A stretch of 64,000 bases of DNA from the NCBI RefSeq assembly GCF_001956045.1, contig NZ_MRTH01000008.1, positions 62,001 through 126,000 of the forward strand, written 5' to 3'. Under the pieces are notes generated by a model. It worked only from the letters and a program-made list of their open reading frames with translations, ran no database searches and had not been told where the DNA came from. Positions 25,338 to 34,743 of this stretch are shown here, in pieces. The stretch comes from Paenibacillus sp. FSL H7-0331 (GTDB taxonomy: Bacteria; Bacillota; Bacilli; Paenibacillales; NBRC-103111). Within the stretch, counting starts at the first letter, position 1. The number at the start of each line of letters is the position of its first letter. Made by a program: the position numbers and the translations under genes.

Positions 25338-26009
25338 ATGACATTTTCAACCTACTTATATGAAAAGCTCCAGCATGTCTGGCGCCAAAATCATACTCAT
25401 CCTTTTGTACAGGAGCTTGGGCAGGGAACGCTCCCCATCGAGAAGTTTCGCTTCTATATGGTTCAGGACTATTTGTATTTAATTGATTATGCGAAGCTGT
25501 TTGCTCTGGGCGCTGTAAAAGCGAATGATATCGGGACGATGGGCAAGTTTGCCGCGCTGCTGAACTCCACGATGAATGAGGAGATGTCCCTGCATCGCGA
25601 CTACGCGGCTCGTTTTGGGATTTCGCTAGACGAGCTGGAGCAAGCCGAACCCTCTCCCATCACGCTGGCTTACACACACTATATGCTGCACGCTGCGAAC
25701 AATGGGTCATTGGCTGATCTGGTTGCGGCGCTGCTTCCATGTATGTGGAGTTATTGGGAGATCGGGGTGGAGCTGAATCAAATACCAGGAGCGTCCGAGC
25801 ATGAATGGTATGGAGAGTGGGTGCGGATGTACAGCTCAGAGGAATTTGGCGATTTGGCTCGCTGGTGCCTGGATCTGTTCGATCAATTGACAGAGGGTAA
25901 GCCGCAAGCGGAGCTGGATCGGCTGGAAATGATTTTCTTGAATACGACCCGCTATGAAACGCTGTTCTGGGATATGGCTTATCATCAGGAAACATGGCCA
26001 ATTCGTTAA
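25338..26009 (+). CDS. tenA: Aminopyrimidine aminohydrolase / thiaminase II TenA
   Basis: A 223-residue all-helical haem-oxygenase-like protein. It hydrolyses aminomethyl-pyrimidine to HMP for thiamin synthesis, and can cleave thiamin. Catalytic Cys135 lies in LLPCMWSYWEIG, Asp44 in MVQDYLYLIDYAK, and a C-terminal Glu in FWDMAYHQETW; all are diagnostic and at the positions known for Bacillus TenA. It starts 27 bases after ylmB with AGAGGAAG upstream, so the two form an operon carrying out successive steps of salvage. Confidence 0.93.
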   Translation: MTFSTYLYEKLQHVWRQNHTHPFVQELGQGTLPIEKFRFYMVQDYLYLIDYAKLFALGAVKANDIGTMGKFAALLNSTMNEEMSLHRDYAARFGISLDELEQAEPSPITLAYTHYMLHAANNGSLADLVAALLPCMWSYWEIGVELNQIPGASEHEWYGEWVRMYSSEEFGDLARWCLDLFDQLTEGKPQAELDRLEMIFLNTTRYETLFWDMAYHQETWPIR

Positions 26010-26051
26010 AATGAAGTAATGAACTGTAATTTGCTTGACCACCATATAGAA

Positions 26052-26096
26052 AAACAAGCCGGAAGAGGATGAACATACATGCTCTCTGGCTTGTTT
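26052..26096. terminator. Bidirectional terminator between tenA and the MFS gene
   Basis: AAACAAGCC (26052-26060) pairs with GGCTTGTTT (26088-26096); inner AGAG/CTCT bases extend the stem. Confidence 0.75.
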
Positions 26097-26103
26097 GACG
26101 TTC

Positions 26104-27531
26104 TTATTTTACACGAGAAGATTTAATAAAGAGTGACACGAGAAGACCCATGATGGCAAGAATGAGACCGAAAATGAAGGAATCTTGAACGCCTGCGGTT
26201 AATGCGGCGCTAATTGCTGCTGGATCAGCTGGATTTGTTACATGTTTCATATAACTGCTTTGGGACGCTGACATAATGGTAATGGCAACAGCCGTACCGA
26301 TAGCTCCCGACACCTGCTGTAGTGTATTCATTGTAGCTGTCCCATCGGGATACAGCTCTTTGGGTAATTGATTCAGGCCATTGGTCTGAGCAGGCATCAT
26401 CACCATGGACACACCGATAAAAAGAAAGGAGTGCAGCAAGATCACTGTTAGTATAGAAGTTTCAGTATTGACGGTTGAAAGAATCCATAACATGACAATC
26501 ATGATAGCAAAACCAGGAACAACCAGTCCCCGAGGTCCATATTTGTCAAAAATACGACCTGTTAATGGCGACATCAAACCATTCAATACGCCTCCTGGTA
26601 ACAGCACAAGCCCAGCTGAGAATGCCGCTAATGCCAGCCCCGTTTGCAAGTATAAGGGTAGCAGAATCATGGAAGATAAGATGATCATAAAAGTAATAAA
26701 TACAGCTAATAAACCCAAAGTAAACATGGGATATTTAAAAACGCGCAAATCTATCATCGGCTTGCTCATTTTAAGCTGTCTCAACGAAAACAGGAGTAGT
26801 GCGGCGAGGCCTACAACGATAGTAGAAATCACGATACTGCTGCCCCAACTACTTTCACCTGCACTGCTAAAGCCGTACACAATGCCGCCAAAACCAATAG
26901 TAGATAAAATAATCGAAAGAACATCGATTTTGGGATTGGTGATGGTCGATACATTTTGCATGTAGGTGATGCCAGATAATAACGCTATGACAAGAAACGG
27001 TAACGATACCCAGAAGATCCAATGCCAATTCAGATTCTCAATAATTAAACCGGAAACCGATGGACCAATAGCGGGTGCAAACATGATGACTAATCCCATC
27101 AGCCCCATGGTCGCTCCTCTTTTATGAATCGGAAAAATCAATAAGATCGTATTGAACATAAGAGGTAACAATAAACCGGTGCCGATGGCTTGAATAACAC
27201 GGGCTAGCATGAGCATGCCAAAGCCTGGTGCTACTGCCGCGACGAGCGTTCCGATAATGGAGAAGACCAATGACGCTGTAAATAATTGACGAGTGCTGAA
27301 CCATTGAAGCAAGAGGCCAGAGACGGGAACCAGAATCCCCAAGGTCAGCAGATAACCTGTTGTCAGCCATTGTACCGTGGAAGAGCTAACCTGAAATACG
27401 TTGATTAAATCACCAAGTGCCATATTTAAAGCTGTCTCACTAAATAATCCTATGAACCCTGCAATTAAAAAGGAAATTAAAATAGGGGTTGTTCTAATGA
27501 CTTGCTGCTGCTGTGATGCAAGTGTTGACAT
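26104..27531 (-). CDS. DHA2-family MFS multidrug exporter
   Basis: A 475-residue, 14-helix drug:H+ antiporter of the EmrB/QacA type. It shows WLTTGYLLTLGILVPVSGLL, the motif C-like GPSVSGLIIENLNWHWIFWVSLP and SGAIGTAVAITIM. It exports drugs or toxic amphiphiles across the cell membrane. The ATG at 27531 follows GGAGG by 8 bases; the ATG at 27546 overlaps this site. A TetR gene lies 73 bases upstream on the same strand, so repressor and exporter probably share a transcript induced by the exported compound. Confidence 0.92.
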   Translation of the reverse strand: MSTLASQQQQVIRTTPILISFLIAGFIGLFSETALNMALGDLINVFQVSSSTVQWLTTGYLLTLGILVPVSGLLLQWFSTRQLFTASLVFSIIGTLVAAVAPGFGMLMLARVIQAIGTGLLLPLMFNTILLIFPIHKRGATMGLMGLVIMFAPAIGPSVSGLIIENLNWHWIFWVSLPFLVIALLSGITYMQNVSTITNPKIDVLSIILSTIGFGGIVYGFSSAGESSWGSSIVISTIVVGLAALLLFSLRQLKMSKPMIDLRVFKYPMFTLGLLAVFITFMIILSSMILLPLYLQTGLALAAFSAGLVLLPGGVLNGLMSPLTGRIFDKYGPRGLVVPGFAIMIVMLWILSTVNTETSILTVILLHSFLFIGVSMVMMPAQTNGLNQLPKELYPDGTATMNTLQQVSGAIGTAVAITIMSASQSSYMKHVTNPADPAAISAALTAGVQDSFIFGLILAIMGLLVSLFIKSSRVK

Positions 27532-27604
27532 GCGATATTCCTCCAATAAAAGCTTTGATTGACCTGTGTTGATAGTATTTTCTGAAGCCGTATGCGGTAT
27601 GAAA

Positions 27605-28180
27605 TTATTTTATAGATAATAATAACGGGATTTGTTCAGCAATGGCCCGGAGAGGGGCACCGTTTGTGGCAGTTAATGAATAAACAATTCCGCCTTCTAT
27701 TAAAGCGTTGATGACAATACTTAAATCCTTGGACTGCTTATCGCTATAGCCTGCTTCTAATAATTTCTTAGTGTACATAGATTGCCACTCCTCAAAAGCA
27801 GAATGACAGGCTATTCGTATAGGCTCACTTGTTGAATGTTTTTCACCTGCTATCGTTCCGATGGACAAACCGGGAAATGCATTTGTTTTATCAAAAATCC
27901 CCTCGGACAATTGGTAAATATGAGTCTGAATCGCTTGTACAGGATCTTCAATGCTTGTAAATACTTCATGAATTTCTCCAATAACGATCTCTTTCGTATA
28001 ATGAATCGCCGCTATAGCTAATTCTTCCTTGCCTTTGGGAAAATAATGATACAGCGAACCCTTAGGAATACCACTTTCCTCAATAATGTCATTAAGTCCT
28101 ACACCATAGTAGCCATGTATTCGGAAAAGCCGAGAAGCGACTTCAATCAGAATGTCTCTGGAATTTTTTTTGTCTGCCAC
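27605..28180 (-). CDS. TetR/AcrR family repressor (LmrA/YxaF-like)
   Basis: A 191-residue repressor. The N-terminal TetR helix-turn-helix is clear: DILIEVASRLFRIHGYYGVGLNDIIEESGIPKGSLYHYFPKGKEEL. The C-terminal ligand domain has the GLSIGTIAGE pattern of LmrA/YxaF-type repressors, which in Bacillus sense flavonoids and antibiotics. GTG start with AAGGTGA upstream. A TTGACA/TATCCT promoter and an ACCGGT-centred operator lie just upstream. It should repress itself and the DHA2 exporter. Confidence 0.9.
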   Translation of the reverse strand: MADKKNSRDILIEVASRLFRIHGYYGVGLNDIIEESGIPKGSLYHYFPKGKEELAIAAIHYTKEIVIGEIHEVFTSIEDPVQAIQTHIYQLSEGIFDKTNAFPGLSIGTIAGEKHSTSEPIRIACHSAFEEWQSMYTKKLLEAGYSDKQSKDLSIVINALIEGGIVYSLTATNGAPLRAIAEQIPLLLSIK

Positions 28181-28203
28181 AGCTGAATCACCTTCCTGAA
28201 ATT

Positions 28204-28222
28204 ATAACAACCGGTCTATTAG
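28204..28222 (-). promoter_or_regulatory. Probable TetR operator
   Basis: The minus strand reads TAATAGACCGGTTGTTATA, an imperfect palindrome centred on ACCGGT just after the -10 box. It resembles the AGACCGGTCT-type sites bound by LmrA/YxaF repressors. Confidence 0.5.
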
Positions 28223-28223
28223 T

Positions 28224-28252
28224 AGGATAGGGGTATATCCCGGATTTGTCAA
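28224..28252 (-). promoter_or_regulatory. Promoter of tetR-exporter unit
   Basis: TTGACA (28252-28247) and TATCCT (28229-28224), 17 bases apart, on the minus strand. The ACCGGT operator follows at the expected start site. Confidence 0.7.
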
Positions 28253-28264
28253 CGTTCATTCACA

Positions 28265-28307
28265 AAACAAAGCGACCACTCCCGGTACAATACCGTAAAG
28301 TGATCGC
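28265..28307 (-). terminator. Terminator after the DUF2935 gene
   Basis: GCGATCACT (28307-28299) pairs with AGTGGTCGC (28280-28272), with an inner CGGTA/TACCG stem, then TTTGTTTT on the minus strand. Confidence 0.8.
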
Positions 28308-28345
28308 CGTTGAACATGCCCTTATCGTACAGTCTAATCTTGAGG

Positions 28346-29212
28346 TCATTCCCTTTTCTTGCCTGAGGCGGTCAATACCCCTTCAAACATATCGATAATT
28401 TCCAAAAACCGCTCCGCTTCCCGGAAAACGTGATCCGCCAATAAGGGGTGGATGATACTTTTAATTTTACAAGCATAGATTAAATCTCTCGCCGTTTGTT
28501 TAAAATCGCGTAATGATTTCACGGAGACTCGATTCTGATCCAGAAATTGGGTTAAAAGAGGCTGCGTTTGCGATTGTGGCCGCATAGAGCTCAAATCCTG
28601 GGCCTGGAACAGCAATTGATCAAAATCCTGGCTGAACTCGCGGGCCTGATCTACCAGTTTACGTTCGGAAGGGTCAAGAAGATGTCCTATGAATTTGGCG
28701 TGATCTGCCATGATTTTCAGGAAAAATACATTTTCATCAAGAATCGCATCCTGCAGCGGCTCCAGCTTGCCTTGATTCAGTTCTTCCAGACGATTTCTAA
28801 AATAATTCGCTTCCCGACTAACATGATCGACCAATAGGGGGAAGTTGTTTTGCCCAGGAAGCTGACAGGTCAATATCAGACCTAATATTTTTCTTTTGAA
28901 CACCCATATATGCGAAACGGCTGTATGTACTTCCGTGTTGAATTGTCGTATAGAGGAAGGATCCGTATCCAAACCAAAAGCATGCGATTTGTGTTCAATG
29001 CCTTCAAACAGTTTGTAAAAGTAATTCGCTTCATTAATAAGTTGAGTATCTTCGCAGCGAAAGCCCAGTCTCAAGAAAAATGAATGTTCTTTCATGATGC
29101 GGGACCAAAATCGAATTTCATCAATAGAACGTACGACAAAAGCATCCGGCACACGAATAACCTCCCTAGGTATATTTGTAATACCATATGCGAGGCGTTC
29201 ATGATTATACAT
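28346..29212 (-). CDS. DUF2935 family helical-bundle protein
   Basis: A 288-residue all-helical protein with two tandem four-helix units. Repeated features are FWSRIMKEHSFFLRLGF with NEANYFYKLFE, and KIMADHAKFIGHLLDPSE with QAREFSQDFDQL. This is the DUF2935 pattern, a ferritin-like fold with His/Glu residues that could hold a metal pair. Function is unknown. No signal peptide. It lies 54 bases downstream of the hybrid kinase gene on the same strand and may be cotranscribed with it. Confidence 0.8.
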   Translation of the reverse strand: MYNHERLAYGITNIPREVIRVPDAFVVRSIDEIRFWSRIMKEHSFFLRLGFRCEDTQLINEANYFYKLFEGIEHKSHAFGLDTDPSSIRQFNTEVHTAVSHIWVFKRKILGLILTCQLPGQNNFPLLVDHVSREANYFRNRLEELNQGKLEPLQDAILDENVFFLKIMADHAKFIGHLLDPSERKLVDQAREFSQDFDQLLFQAQDLSSMRPQSQTQPLLTQFLDQNRVSVKSLRDFKQTARDLIYACKIKSIIHPLLADHVFREAERFLEIIDMFEGVLTASGKKRE

Positions 29213-29266
29213 TATTTGGACGAAATGAAATGTCAGTATGTAGGAAGAAATTTGTTTGCCCGCCGT

Positions 29267-32200
29267 TTATTTAGGTATTTTGAAGCTGACGGTCGTACCT
29301 TGATCAACTGCGCTTTGAATTTGAAGTCCTGCACCATAAAGCTGCTTCAAGCGTTGATCGGTGTTGAACAAACCAATGCCGCTCTTTTTGTCGTGGCGGC
29401 CGTCAAGTAATCCCTGCAGCTTCTGCTCATCCATACCGACGCCATTATCTATGATCGATATTTCAATATGGTCTGCGGCAGGATGAATCCGAATTTGTAC
29501 TGTTCCTCCACTAGCACGTTTGAGAATGCCGTGATTTAACGCATTTTCTACTAACGTCTGGATGGATAACGGAGGCAGCTTGGCATGAAGGTGTTGCTGA
29601 AGTTCCCAGACAACCTGCAGCCGTTCATCGAACCTTTCTTTTTCTATATATAAATAGGAACGGACAAGTTCAATCTCGTTATCCAGGGTAACCTCCCGTT
29701 CCAGGTTTTGCAGGCTGAAGCTGGAACGCATATAGGTCCCGAATACCTCGAGGAGAAGCCTCATTCTTTCCATGTCCAGATCACCAAGAGCAGAAATCGA
29801 ATTTAACGTGTTGAACAAAAAATGCGGCTTGATCTGGGCGTGCAGCCATGCTGCTTCCACTCGAAGCTGTTCACCAATCGATTTTTTTAAATCCGTCAGG
29901 GCACGCACACGGGATTTTAATTCCAGTGCATCCATCGGTTTGATTACATAATCATTGGCCCCTGCATGGAAACCTGTATAAATATCCTCTGAACGGCTGC
30001 GTGCGGTCAATAGCAGAATCGGCAGCTCTGATAAGGAGAAGCGCTCACGAATGAGACGTGACAATTCATAGCCAGACATATGCGGCATCATAATGTCGGT
30101 GATGACCAGATCCCAATGCTCACTTACAACACGTGCTATCGCTTCCTTGCCGCTAGTCACCGTGACGATATCGTAATTTTCGATTTCCAGCATACTTTGA
30201 AGAATTTTGAGATTAAGTGGATCATCGTCCACAGCCAGGATGCGTTGTCTTATACCCGTGCCCACAGCTATCGGTTCAGGAGAATGCTGCGAAATCTCGC
30301 TCGCGACAGCTGTTTCTGAAATAACTTCTGAAGCTTCATAGACGGAGGTGGAGGCAGGGTGCTCTCTTAGAATTGCTTCCAGATGCTCTACTGGGTCGAA
30401 CAGCGGCAGGGTAAAGGTGAATATGGAGCCTTGGGATGATGTCGTGCTGACGTGGATATTACCTCCGTGTAATTCTACCAGCTGCTTGCAAATATTGAGT
30501 CCAAGTCCGAGACCACCGCCTACAGCTGTGATGCTGGAATCACCTTGCTCATATCGCTGAAAGATCCGCAGCCGTACTTCTTCATCCATACCAGTTCCTG
30601 TATCGGCAATATGAATGCTGGCCATTCCAGCCTCGACGTGAGCGGTAATGGTGACATAGCCTTCGTTTGTATATTTGATAGCATTGTGAACCAGATTAAA
30701 TAAAATTTGGATAAGCCGATTCTCGTCGGCATAGACACTCGGGAACGGTTCCTGGATATTCAGAATGAGCTGAATCGGCTTACCCTCGGTCATAAATTGC
30801 AGCATGTCGACAACACCCGAGGCCACGGAATGCAGGTCAATTCGGGTTCGCTGCAGATGAATCTTGTTCTCCTCAAGCCGATTCAAATCGAGCAGATCGT
30901 TCAGCAGGAAGGTCATACGACGACCTACATTGATCAGCAGCTTCATATTTCGCGTATTCGTGTCATTCATAGCTTTTCCATCGCTGTCAAGGACCGTTTG
31001 GGCGATATTAATGATGCCATGAAGCGGGTTGCGTAATTCATGAGACGTATTCGCCAGAAAATCATCCTTCAGCTTGTCGACTTTTTTGAGCTTGTCCGCA
31101 AGCTTCACAATTTCAATAGAATTCCGGAAAGACCGTTTGAACCAGTAAATCGCAAACCCGAGGAAGTTAAAAATCAGATCGAAGGGATAGTAGGTCATCT
31201 CGATCGAACCGGCATTTCGGGTAATTCCCCATACGATATTGGCAGTGATGCCTACGGCCCCCAGCAGTAAAAAGATGGCATCATTGTCCCCCTTAATTAC
31301 TGCACGAAGCAGAATTCCTGGAACAATCAGATTAGAGAGTAATAAAATAATTGCGAGCAAAAACAACGTCTTAGTGATAGCTTCGGTATTAGCGCAAACA
31401 ATAAATAAGCTGTAAAGACTGCAAAAATAGGGAAACCAGACAAAAACCTTCATTTTCGTATAATCAGGAAACAAATACTTCATAAATTGCACAAAAAATG
31501 CGGTAAGACCAATATAAGCTATAAAAAAAATTTTTAAAGACCAATCCTGTTGAATAGGCATCCAGATCAGCAGCAATCGGTCGTCATCAATAACAACACT
31601 AAGGATCGTAAACAGGTTTAATAGAGCAAAGTAGATCAATGCCTTTTGACGAGAGCCTATGAAATACAACAAGATGGCATATACCGCGTGCAGTAATAGA
31701 AAGACACACAGCAGAAGCTGCATGCTCATTGTAAATAGGGTTTCATGGTTGATGGCAGGCTGGAATCCAAATCGAATAGGCTGAACGATGCCTCCGGGAC
31801 CAAAGCGGCTGGCATTGGATACTTGAATAACAACCTCGATCTCAGGCGTATCCGGTGTGAAAAATACGGAGTAAGGGATGTCAACAGCCATATACGCATC
31901 AGGGTTTTCTGCAGGATGACCAGCGCTTCCGAGCAGTCGACCGTTCACGAACAGCTGAGAAGCTGTTTGGATTTTGGGGATTCGAATGCCATAGGATTGA
32001 TCCATTGTGTGATTAGTCAAAATTCGCAGCCGATAAGTCCCGTAGTTAAATGCAGTATCCAGATCAAACTGAGGATTGTTATCCCAACTGGATGGCACTT
32101 GAATAAAGCCTCTTTCCTTAGAGGAAGGCTGCGCTTGAATTGAATTTGGATGTAAAAGCAGATTCGGATAAAATTCCCACTGACCGTTTAATGAAATAGT

Positions 32201-32356
32201 GTGCTCGGATGGCAGATCCCAATCTCGTAAGTCCAGCACCCCTGCTGTCACTTGAGGATGTTCGGGGGTCATATGGTAAACAAACCAAGTTAAGCGTAAC
32301 CCGGTTAATACAATCAGGAAGATACCTATAAGGATGAGGATTTTTGTTTTTGACAT
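29267..32356 (-). CDS. 7TM-DISM hybrid histidine kinase with second LytS-type kinase module
   Basis: A 1029-residue membrane sensor. Order of parts: a TM helix (about 5-25); an extracellular jelly-roll sensor (about 45-190, with SLNGQWEFYPNLLL); a 7TM-DISM block (about 205-405); HisKA with His in NTSHELRNPLHG; HATPase_c (GGGLGLGLNICKQLV); a receiver domain with Asp in LVITDIMMPHMSG; a second kinase core of LytS type (KPHFLFNTLNS); and a second HATPase_c (LVENALNHGI, GIGLFNT). Two kinase modules around one receiver imply an internal relay. No response regulator is adjacent; the SARP-type regulator at 13.4 kb is the nearest candidate. The start codon has no obvious Shine-Dalgarno. Confidence 0.93.
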   Translation of the reverse strand: MSKTKILILIGIFLIVLTGLRLTWFVYHMTPEHPQVTAGVLDLRDWDLPSEHTISLNGQWEFYPNLLLHPNSIQAQPSSKERGFIQVPSSWDNNPQFDLDTAFNYGTYRLRILTNHTMDQSYGIRIPKIQTASQLFVNGRLLGSAGHPAENPDAYMAVDIPYSVFFTPDTPEIEVVIQVSNASRFGPGGIVQPIRFGFQPAINHETLFTMSMQLLLCVFLLLHAVYAILLYFIGSRQKALIYFALLNLFTILSVVIDDDRLLLIWMPIQQDWSLKIFFIAYIGLTAFFVQFMKYLFPDYTKMKVFVWFPYFCSLYSLFIVCANTEAITKTLFLLAIILLLSNLIVPGILLRAVIKGDNDAIFLLLGAVGITANIVWGITRNAGSIEMTYYPFDLIFNFLGFAIYWFKRSFRNSIEIVKLADKLKKVDKLKDDFLANTSHELRNPLHGIINIAQTVLDSDGKAMNDTNTRNMKLLINVGRRMTFLLNDLLDLNRLEENKIHLQRTRIDLHSVASGVVDMLQFMTEGKPIQLILNIQEPFPSVYADENRLIQILFNLVHNAIKYTNEGYVTITAHVEAGMASIHIADTGTGMDEEVRLRIFQRYEQGDSSITAVGGGLGLGLNICKQLVELHGGNIHVSTTSSQGSIFTFTLPLFDPVEHLEAILREHPASTSVYEASEVISETAVASEISQHSPEPIAVGTGIRQRILAVDDDPLNLKILQSMLEIENYDIVTVTSGKEAIARVVSEHWDLVITDIMMPHMSGYELSRLIRERFSLSELPILLLTARSRSEDIYTGFHAGANDYVIKPMDALELKSRVRALTDLKKSIGEQLRVEAAWLHAQIKPHFLFNTLNSISALGDLDMERMRLLLEVFGTYMRSSFSLQNLEREVTLDNEIELVRSYLYIEKERFDERLQVVWELQQHLHAKLPPLSIQTLVENALNHGILKRASGGTVQIRIHPAADHIEISIIDNGVGMDEQKLQGLLDGRHDKKSGIGLFNTDQRLKQLYGAGLQIQSAVDQGTTVSFKIPK

Positions 32357-32519
32357 AGTAATAAATATTTCGACACGGGTCTTATAAATCCTTCCTGGCC
32401 AGTAGCCAACCGAAAGCCCCTAGTTCTCCAAATTTCTGAAAGATTTGTATTCAGGAGGGAGTATATTGGAAGTGCTACCGACTGATTGTATGCTAATTGT
32501 ATCCAATAGAAAAAATAGG

Positions 32520-32548
32520 TTGACTCACCGTAGGTTGAATGATAAGAT
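32520..32548 (+). promoter_or_regulatory. Promoter of the IMPDH-like gene
   Basis: TTGACT (32520-32525) and TAAGAT (32543-32548) are 17 bases apart, about 55 bases before the GTG start. No purine riboswitch was seen in the leader. Confidence 0.6.
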
Positions 32549-32602
32549 TGTAAAAATTTATCTGAAAATATGTGATCAAAACTTTAAGAGGAGTGAGAAA
32601 AA

Positions 32603-34102
32603 GTGGCCAAGTACTACACGGAGCCTTCGCGTACGTTTACCGAGTATCTACTCATACCGAACTTGTCGACCAAGGATTGTACACCTGCAAATGTAAGCTT
32701 ACAAACACCGCTCGTCAAATTCAAAAAGGGGGAGAAACCGGCAATCTCGCTGAATATCCCGTTTTCATCAGCAGTCATGCAGGCAGTATCGGATCATCAT
32801 ATGGCGGTTGCGTTGGCTCGGAGCGGCGGTATTTCGTTCATTTTTGGATCTCAGCCGATTGAAGAAGAAGCGGAAATGGTGCGTAAAGTCAAAGGCTATA
32901 AGGCTGGCTTTGTCGTCAGCCGTTCGAACCTGACTCCCGAGCATACACTTGCCGATGTGCTCGATTTAAAAGAAAAAACAGGCCATTCAACTCTGGCTGT
33001 TACCGATGACGGAACTGCGAAGGGCAAGCTCTTGGGTATTGTGAAGGGCAGCGACTACCGGATTAGCCGCGACTCTTTGGACAAGCCGATCAGCCAATTC
33101 ATGACGCCGTATTCTTCATTAATTTATGGCCGGCTGGGAATTACGCTGTCGGAAGCAAATGATCTGATCTGGGAGCATAAAATCAACTGTTTGCCGATTG
33201 TTGGCGATGACCAGCGTCTGGAATATTTGGTTTTCCGCAAAGACTATGAGGCGCATAAAGACCATCCGAATGAGCTTTTGGATTCCAATAAAAGCTACAT
33301 TGTAGGTGCGGGCATTAACACTAGGGATTACAAGGAAAGAGTTCCGGCGCTTGTCGATGCTGGAGCTGACGTATTGGTCATTGATTCCTCCGATGGATAC
33401 AGCGAATGGCAGCGGGATACGATTCAATATGTGAAAGCCAACTTTGATGTGAAAATCGGAGCCGGCAATGTTGTCGATCGTGAAGGCTTTCTTTATCTGG
33501 TCGAGTCGGGCGCCGACTTCGTGAAGATCGGAATTGGTGGCGGATCGATTTGTATTACACGGGAACAAAAAGGAATCGGGCGCGGTCAGGCATCATCATT
33601 AATTGAGGTTACTGAAGCGCGGAACCAGTATTATGAAGAAACCGGTATTTATATCCCGATATGTTCTGATGGCGGAATTGTCCACGATTACCATATCACT
33701 TTGGCTTTGGCGATGGGCGCGGATTTTGTGATGATGGGCCGATATTTTGCGAGATTCGATGAAAGTCCAACCCGCAAGCTGAAAGTGAACAACAATTTCG
33801 TTAAGGAATTCTGGGGAGAAGGCTCCAATCGGGCACGCAACTGGGAACGGTATGATTCTGGCGGCAAGAGCGGCCTGATGTTTGAAGAGGGTGTAGACTC
33901 GTACGTACCGTATGCGGGCAGTCTGCAGGAAAACCTGGAGAAAACAACCAGCAAAATCAAATCCACCATGTGTAATTGTGGCTCCAAGTCGATTGCAGAG
34001 CTGCAGCGGGAAGCCAGAATTACGGTTGTATCGGCAACCAGCCTTGTTGAAGGCGGAGCGCATGATGTGATACTGAAGGAAAGCGGCTTATCTGGAGAAT
34101 AA
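32603..34102 (+). CDS. IMP dehydrogenase, divergent type
   Basis: Oxidises IMP to XMP with NAD+, the committed step to GMP. The 499-residue protein has the (beta/alpha)8 barrel interrupted by a CBS-like region (about 110-215). The catalytic loop reads [18 protein letters not shown], where standard bacterial GuaB has GPGSICTTR; the Cys is kept. The flap includes [15 protein letters not shown]. The IMP phosphate site is seen in [12 protein letters not shown] and [13 protein letters not shown]. These differences mark a second subfamily, so this may be a paralogue of a housekeeping guaB elsewhere. A GTG start follows AAGAGGAG by 9 bases. Single-gene unit with its own promoter and terminator. Confidence 0.88.
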   Translation: MAKYYTEPSRTFTEYLLIPNLSTKDCTPANVSLQTPLVKFKKGEKPAISLNIPFSSAVMQAVSDHHMAVALARSGGISFIFGSQPIEEEAEMVRKVKGYKAGFVVSRSNLTPEHTLADVLDLKEKTGHSTLAVTDDGTAKGKLLGIVKGSDYRISRDSLDKPISQFMTPYSSLIYGRLGITLSEANDLIWEHKINCLPIVGDDQRLEYLVFRKDYEAHKDHPNELLDSNKSYIVGAGINTRDYKERVPALVDAGADVLVIDSSDGYSEWQRDTIQYVKANFDVKIGAGNVVDREGFLYLVESGADFVKIGIGGGSICITREQKGIGRGQASSLIEVTEARNQYYEETGIYIPICSDGGIVHDYHITLALAMGADFVMMGRYFARFDESPTRKLKVNNNFVKEFWGEGSNRARNWERYDSGGKSGLMFEEGVDSYVPYAGSLQENLEKTTSKIKSTMCNCGSKSIAELQREARITVVSATSLVEGGAHDVILKESGLSGE

Positions 34103-34116
34103 TGGATTCCATACAG

Positions 34117-34155
34117 GGACGTGTCTTCTGCGATTGTGGCAGGGCACGTCCTTTT
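34117..34155 (+). terminator. Terminator after the IMPDH-like gene
   Basis: GGACGTG (34117-34123) pairs with CACGTCC (34145-34151), then TTTT and CATTTTATT. Confidence 0.75.
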
Positions 34156-34200
34156 CATTTTATTAAAATAGAAATGCAGCTTTTGAAAACCATAAGTGCT

Positions 34201-34644
34201 TTATATTCCGCGTAAGCGTGTTCCTTCGAAAGCATAAAAAGCCGGGGATGGATAAGCAGTATCAATCTGTAGATTTTCAAATAGTTCTGGCATGAGCTGC
34301 TTGGCTGTTTGGAGGTCAACCCAGCGCACTTCAGTAATGTCATTATCAGGATCCTGAATAAGCATGTCCCCACCCGTAATCTTGGCAAAGAAGCTAACGA
34401 TCAGAACGTGGTGCCCTGCATCCGTGAACCATATTTCTCTGATGGAGCTTAAGCCTGCAATGGCAATGTCATATCCGGTTTCCTCTTTGACCTCACGTAT
34501 CACCGCTTGCTCCAAGGTTTCCCCTTGTTCAACCGCCCCACCCGGAGGACTCCAATAGGTAGCGTTCCCTTTCATATTGTTAACCACCAGCAACTGACCT
34601 TGTTCATTGTAGATTAAAGCAGAAGCGACATCGACTCTTTTCAC
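34201..34644 (-). CDS. NUDIX hydrolase
   Basis: A 147-residue pyrophosphohydrolase. The Nudix box is complete: Gly36, Glu42, Arg50-Glu51, Glu54-Glu55 and Gly57 in GGAVEQGETLEQAV then IREVKEETGYD. The family cleaves nucleoside diphosphates linked to another group; the substrate here is unknown. There is no signal peptide. It is convergent with the IMPDH-like gene and precedes a 99-base gap to the end of the pentapeptide-repeat gene. Confidence 0.92.
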   Translation of the reverse strand: MKRVDVASALIYNEQGQLLVVNNMKGNATYWSPPGGAVEQGETLEQAVIREVKEETGYDIAIAGLSSIREIWFTDAGHHVLIVSFFAKITGGDMLIQDPDNDITEVRWVDLQTAKQLMPELFENLQIDTAYPSPAFYAFEGTRLRGI

Positions 34645-34743
34645 CCAAGCACCACCTGTACGAATTCAATTGATTTGATACATATATTACCACAAAAAAA
34701 TAATAAACTGCAAACATATGTTCTTGTTTGTGTATTAGTCTGT

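Noticed and set aside
32357..32602. Purine riboswitch before the IMPDH-like gene
   Set aside because: The conserved TATA-stem and loop sequences of the purine aptamer are absent; a simple promoter explains the region.
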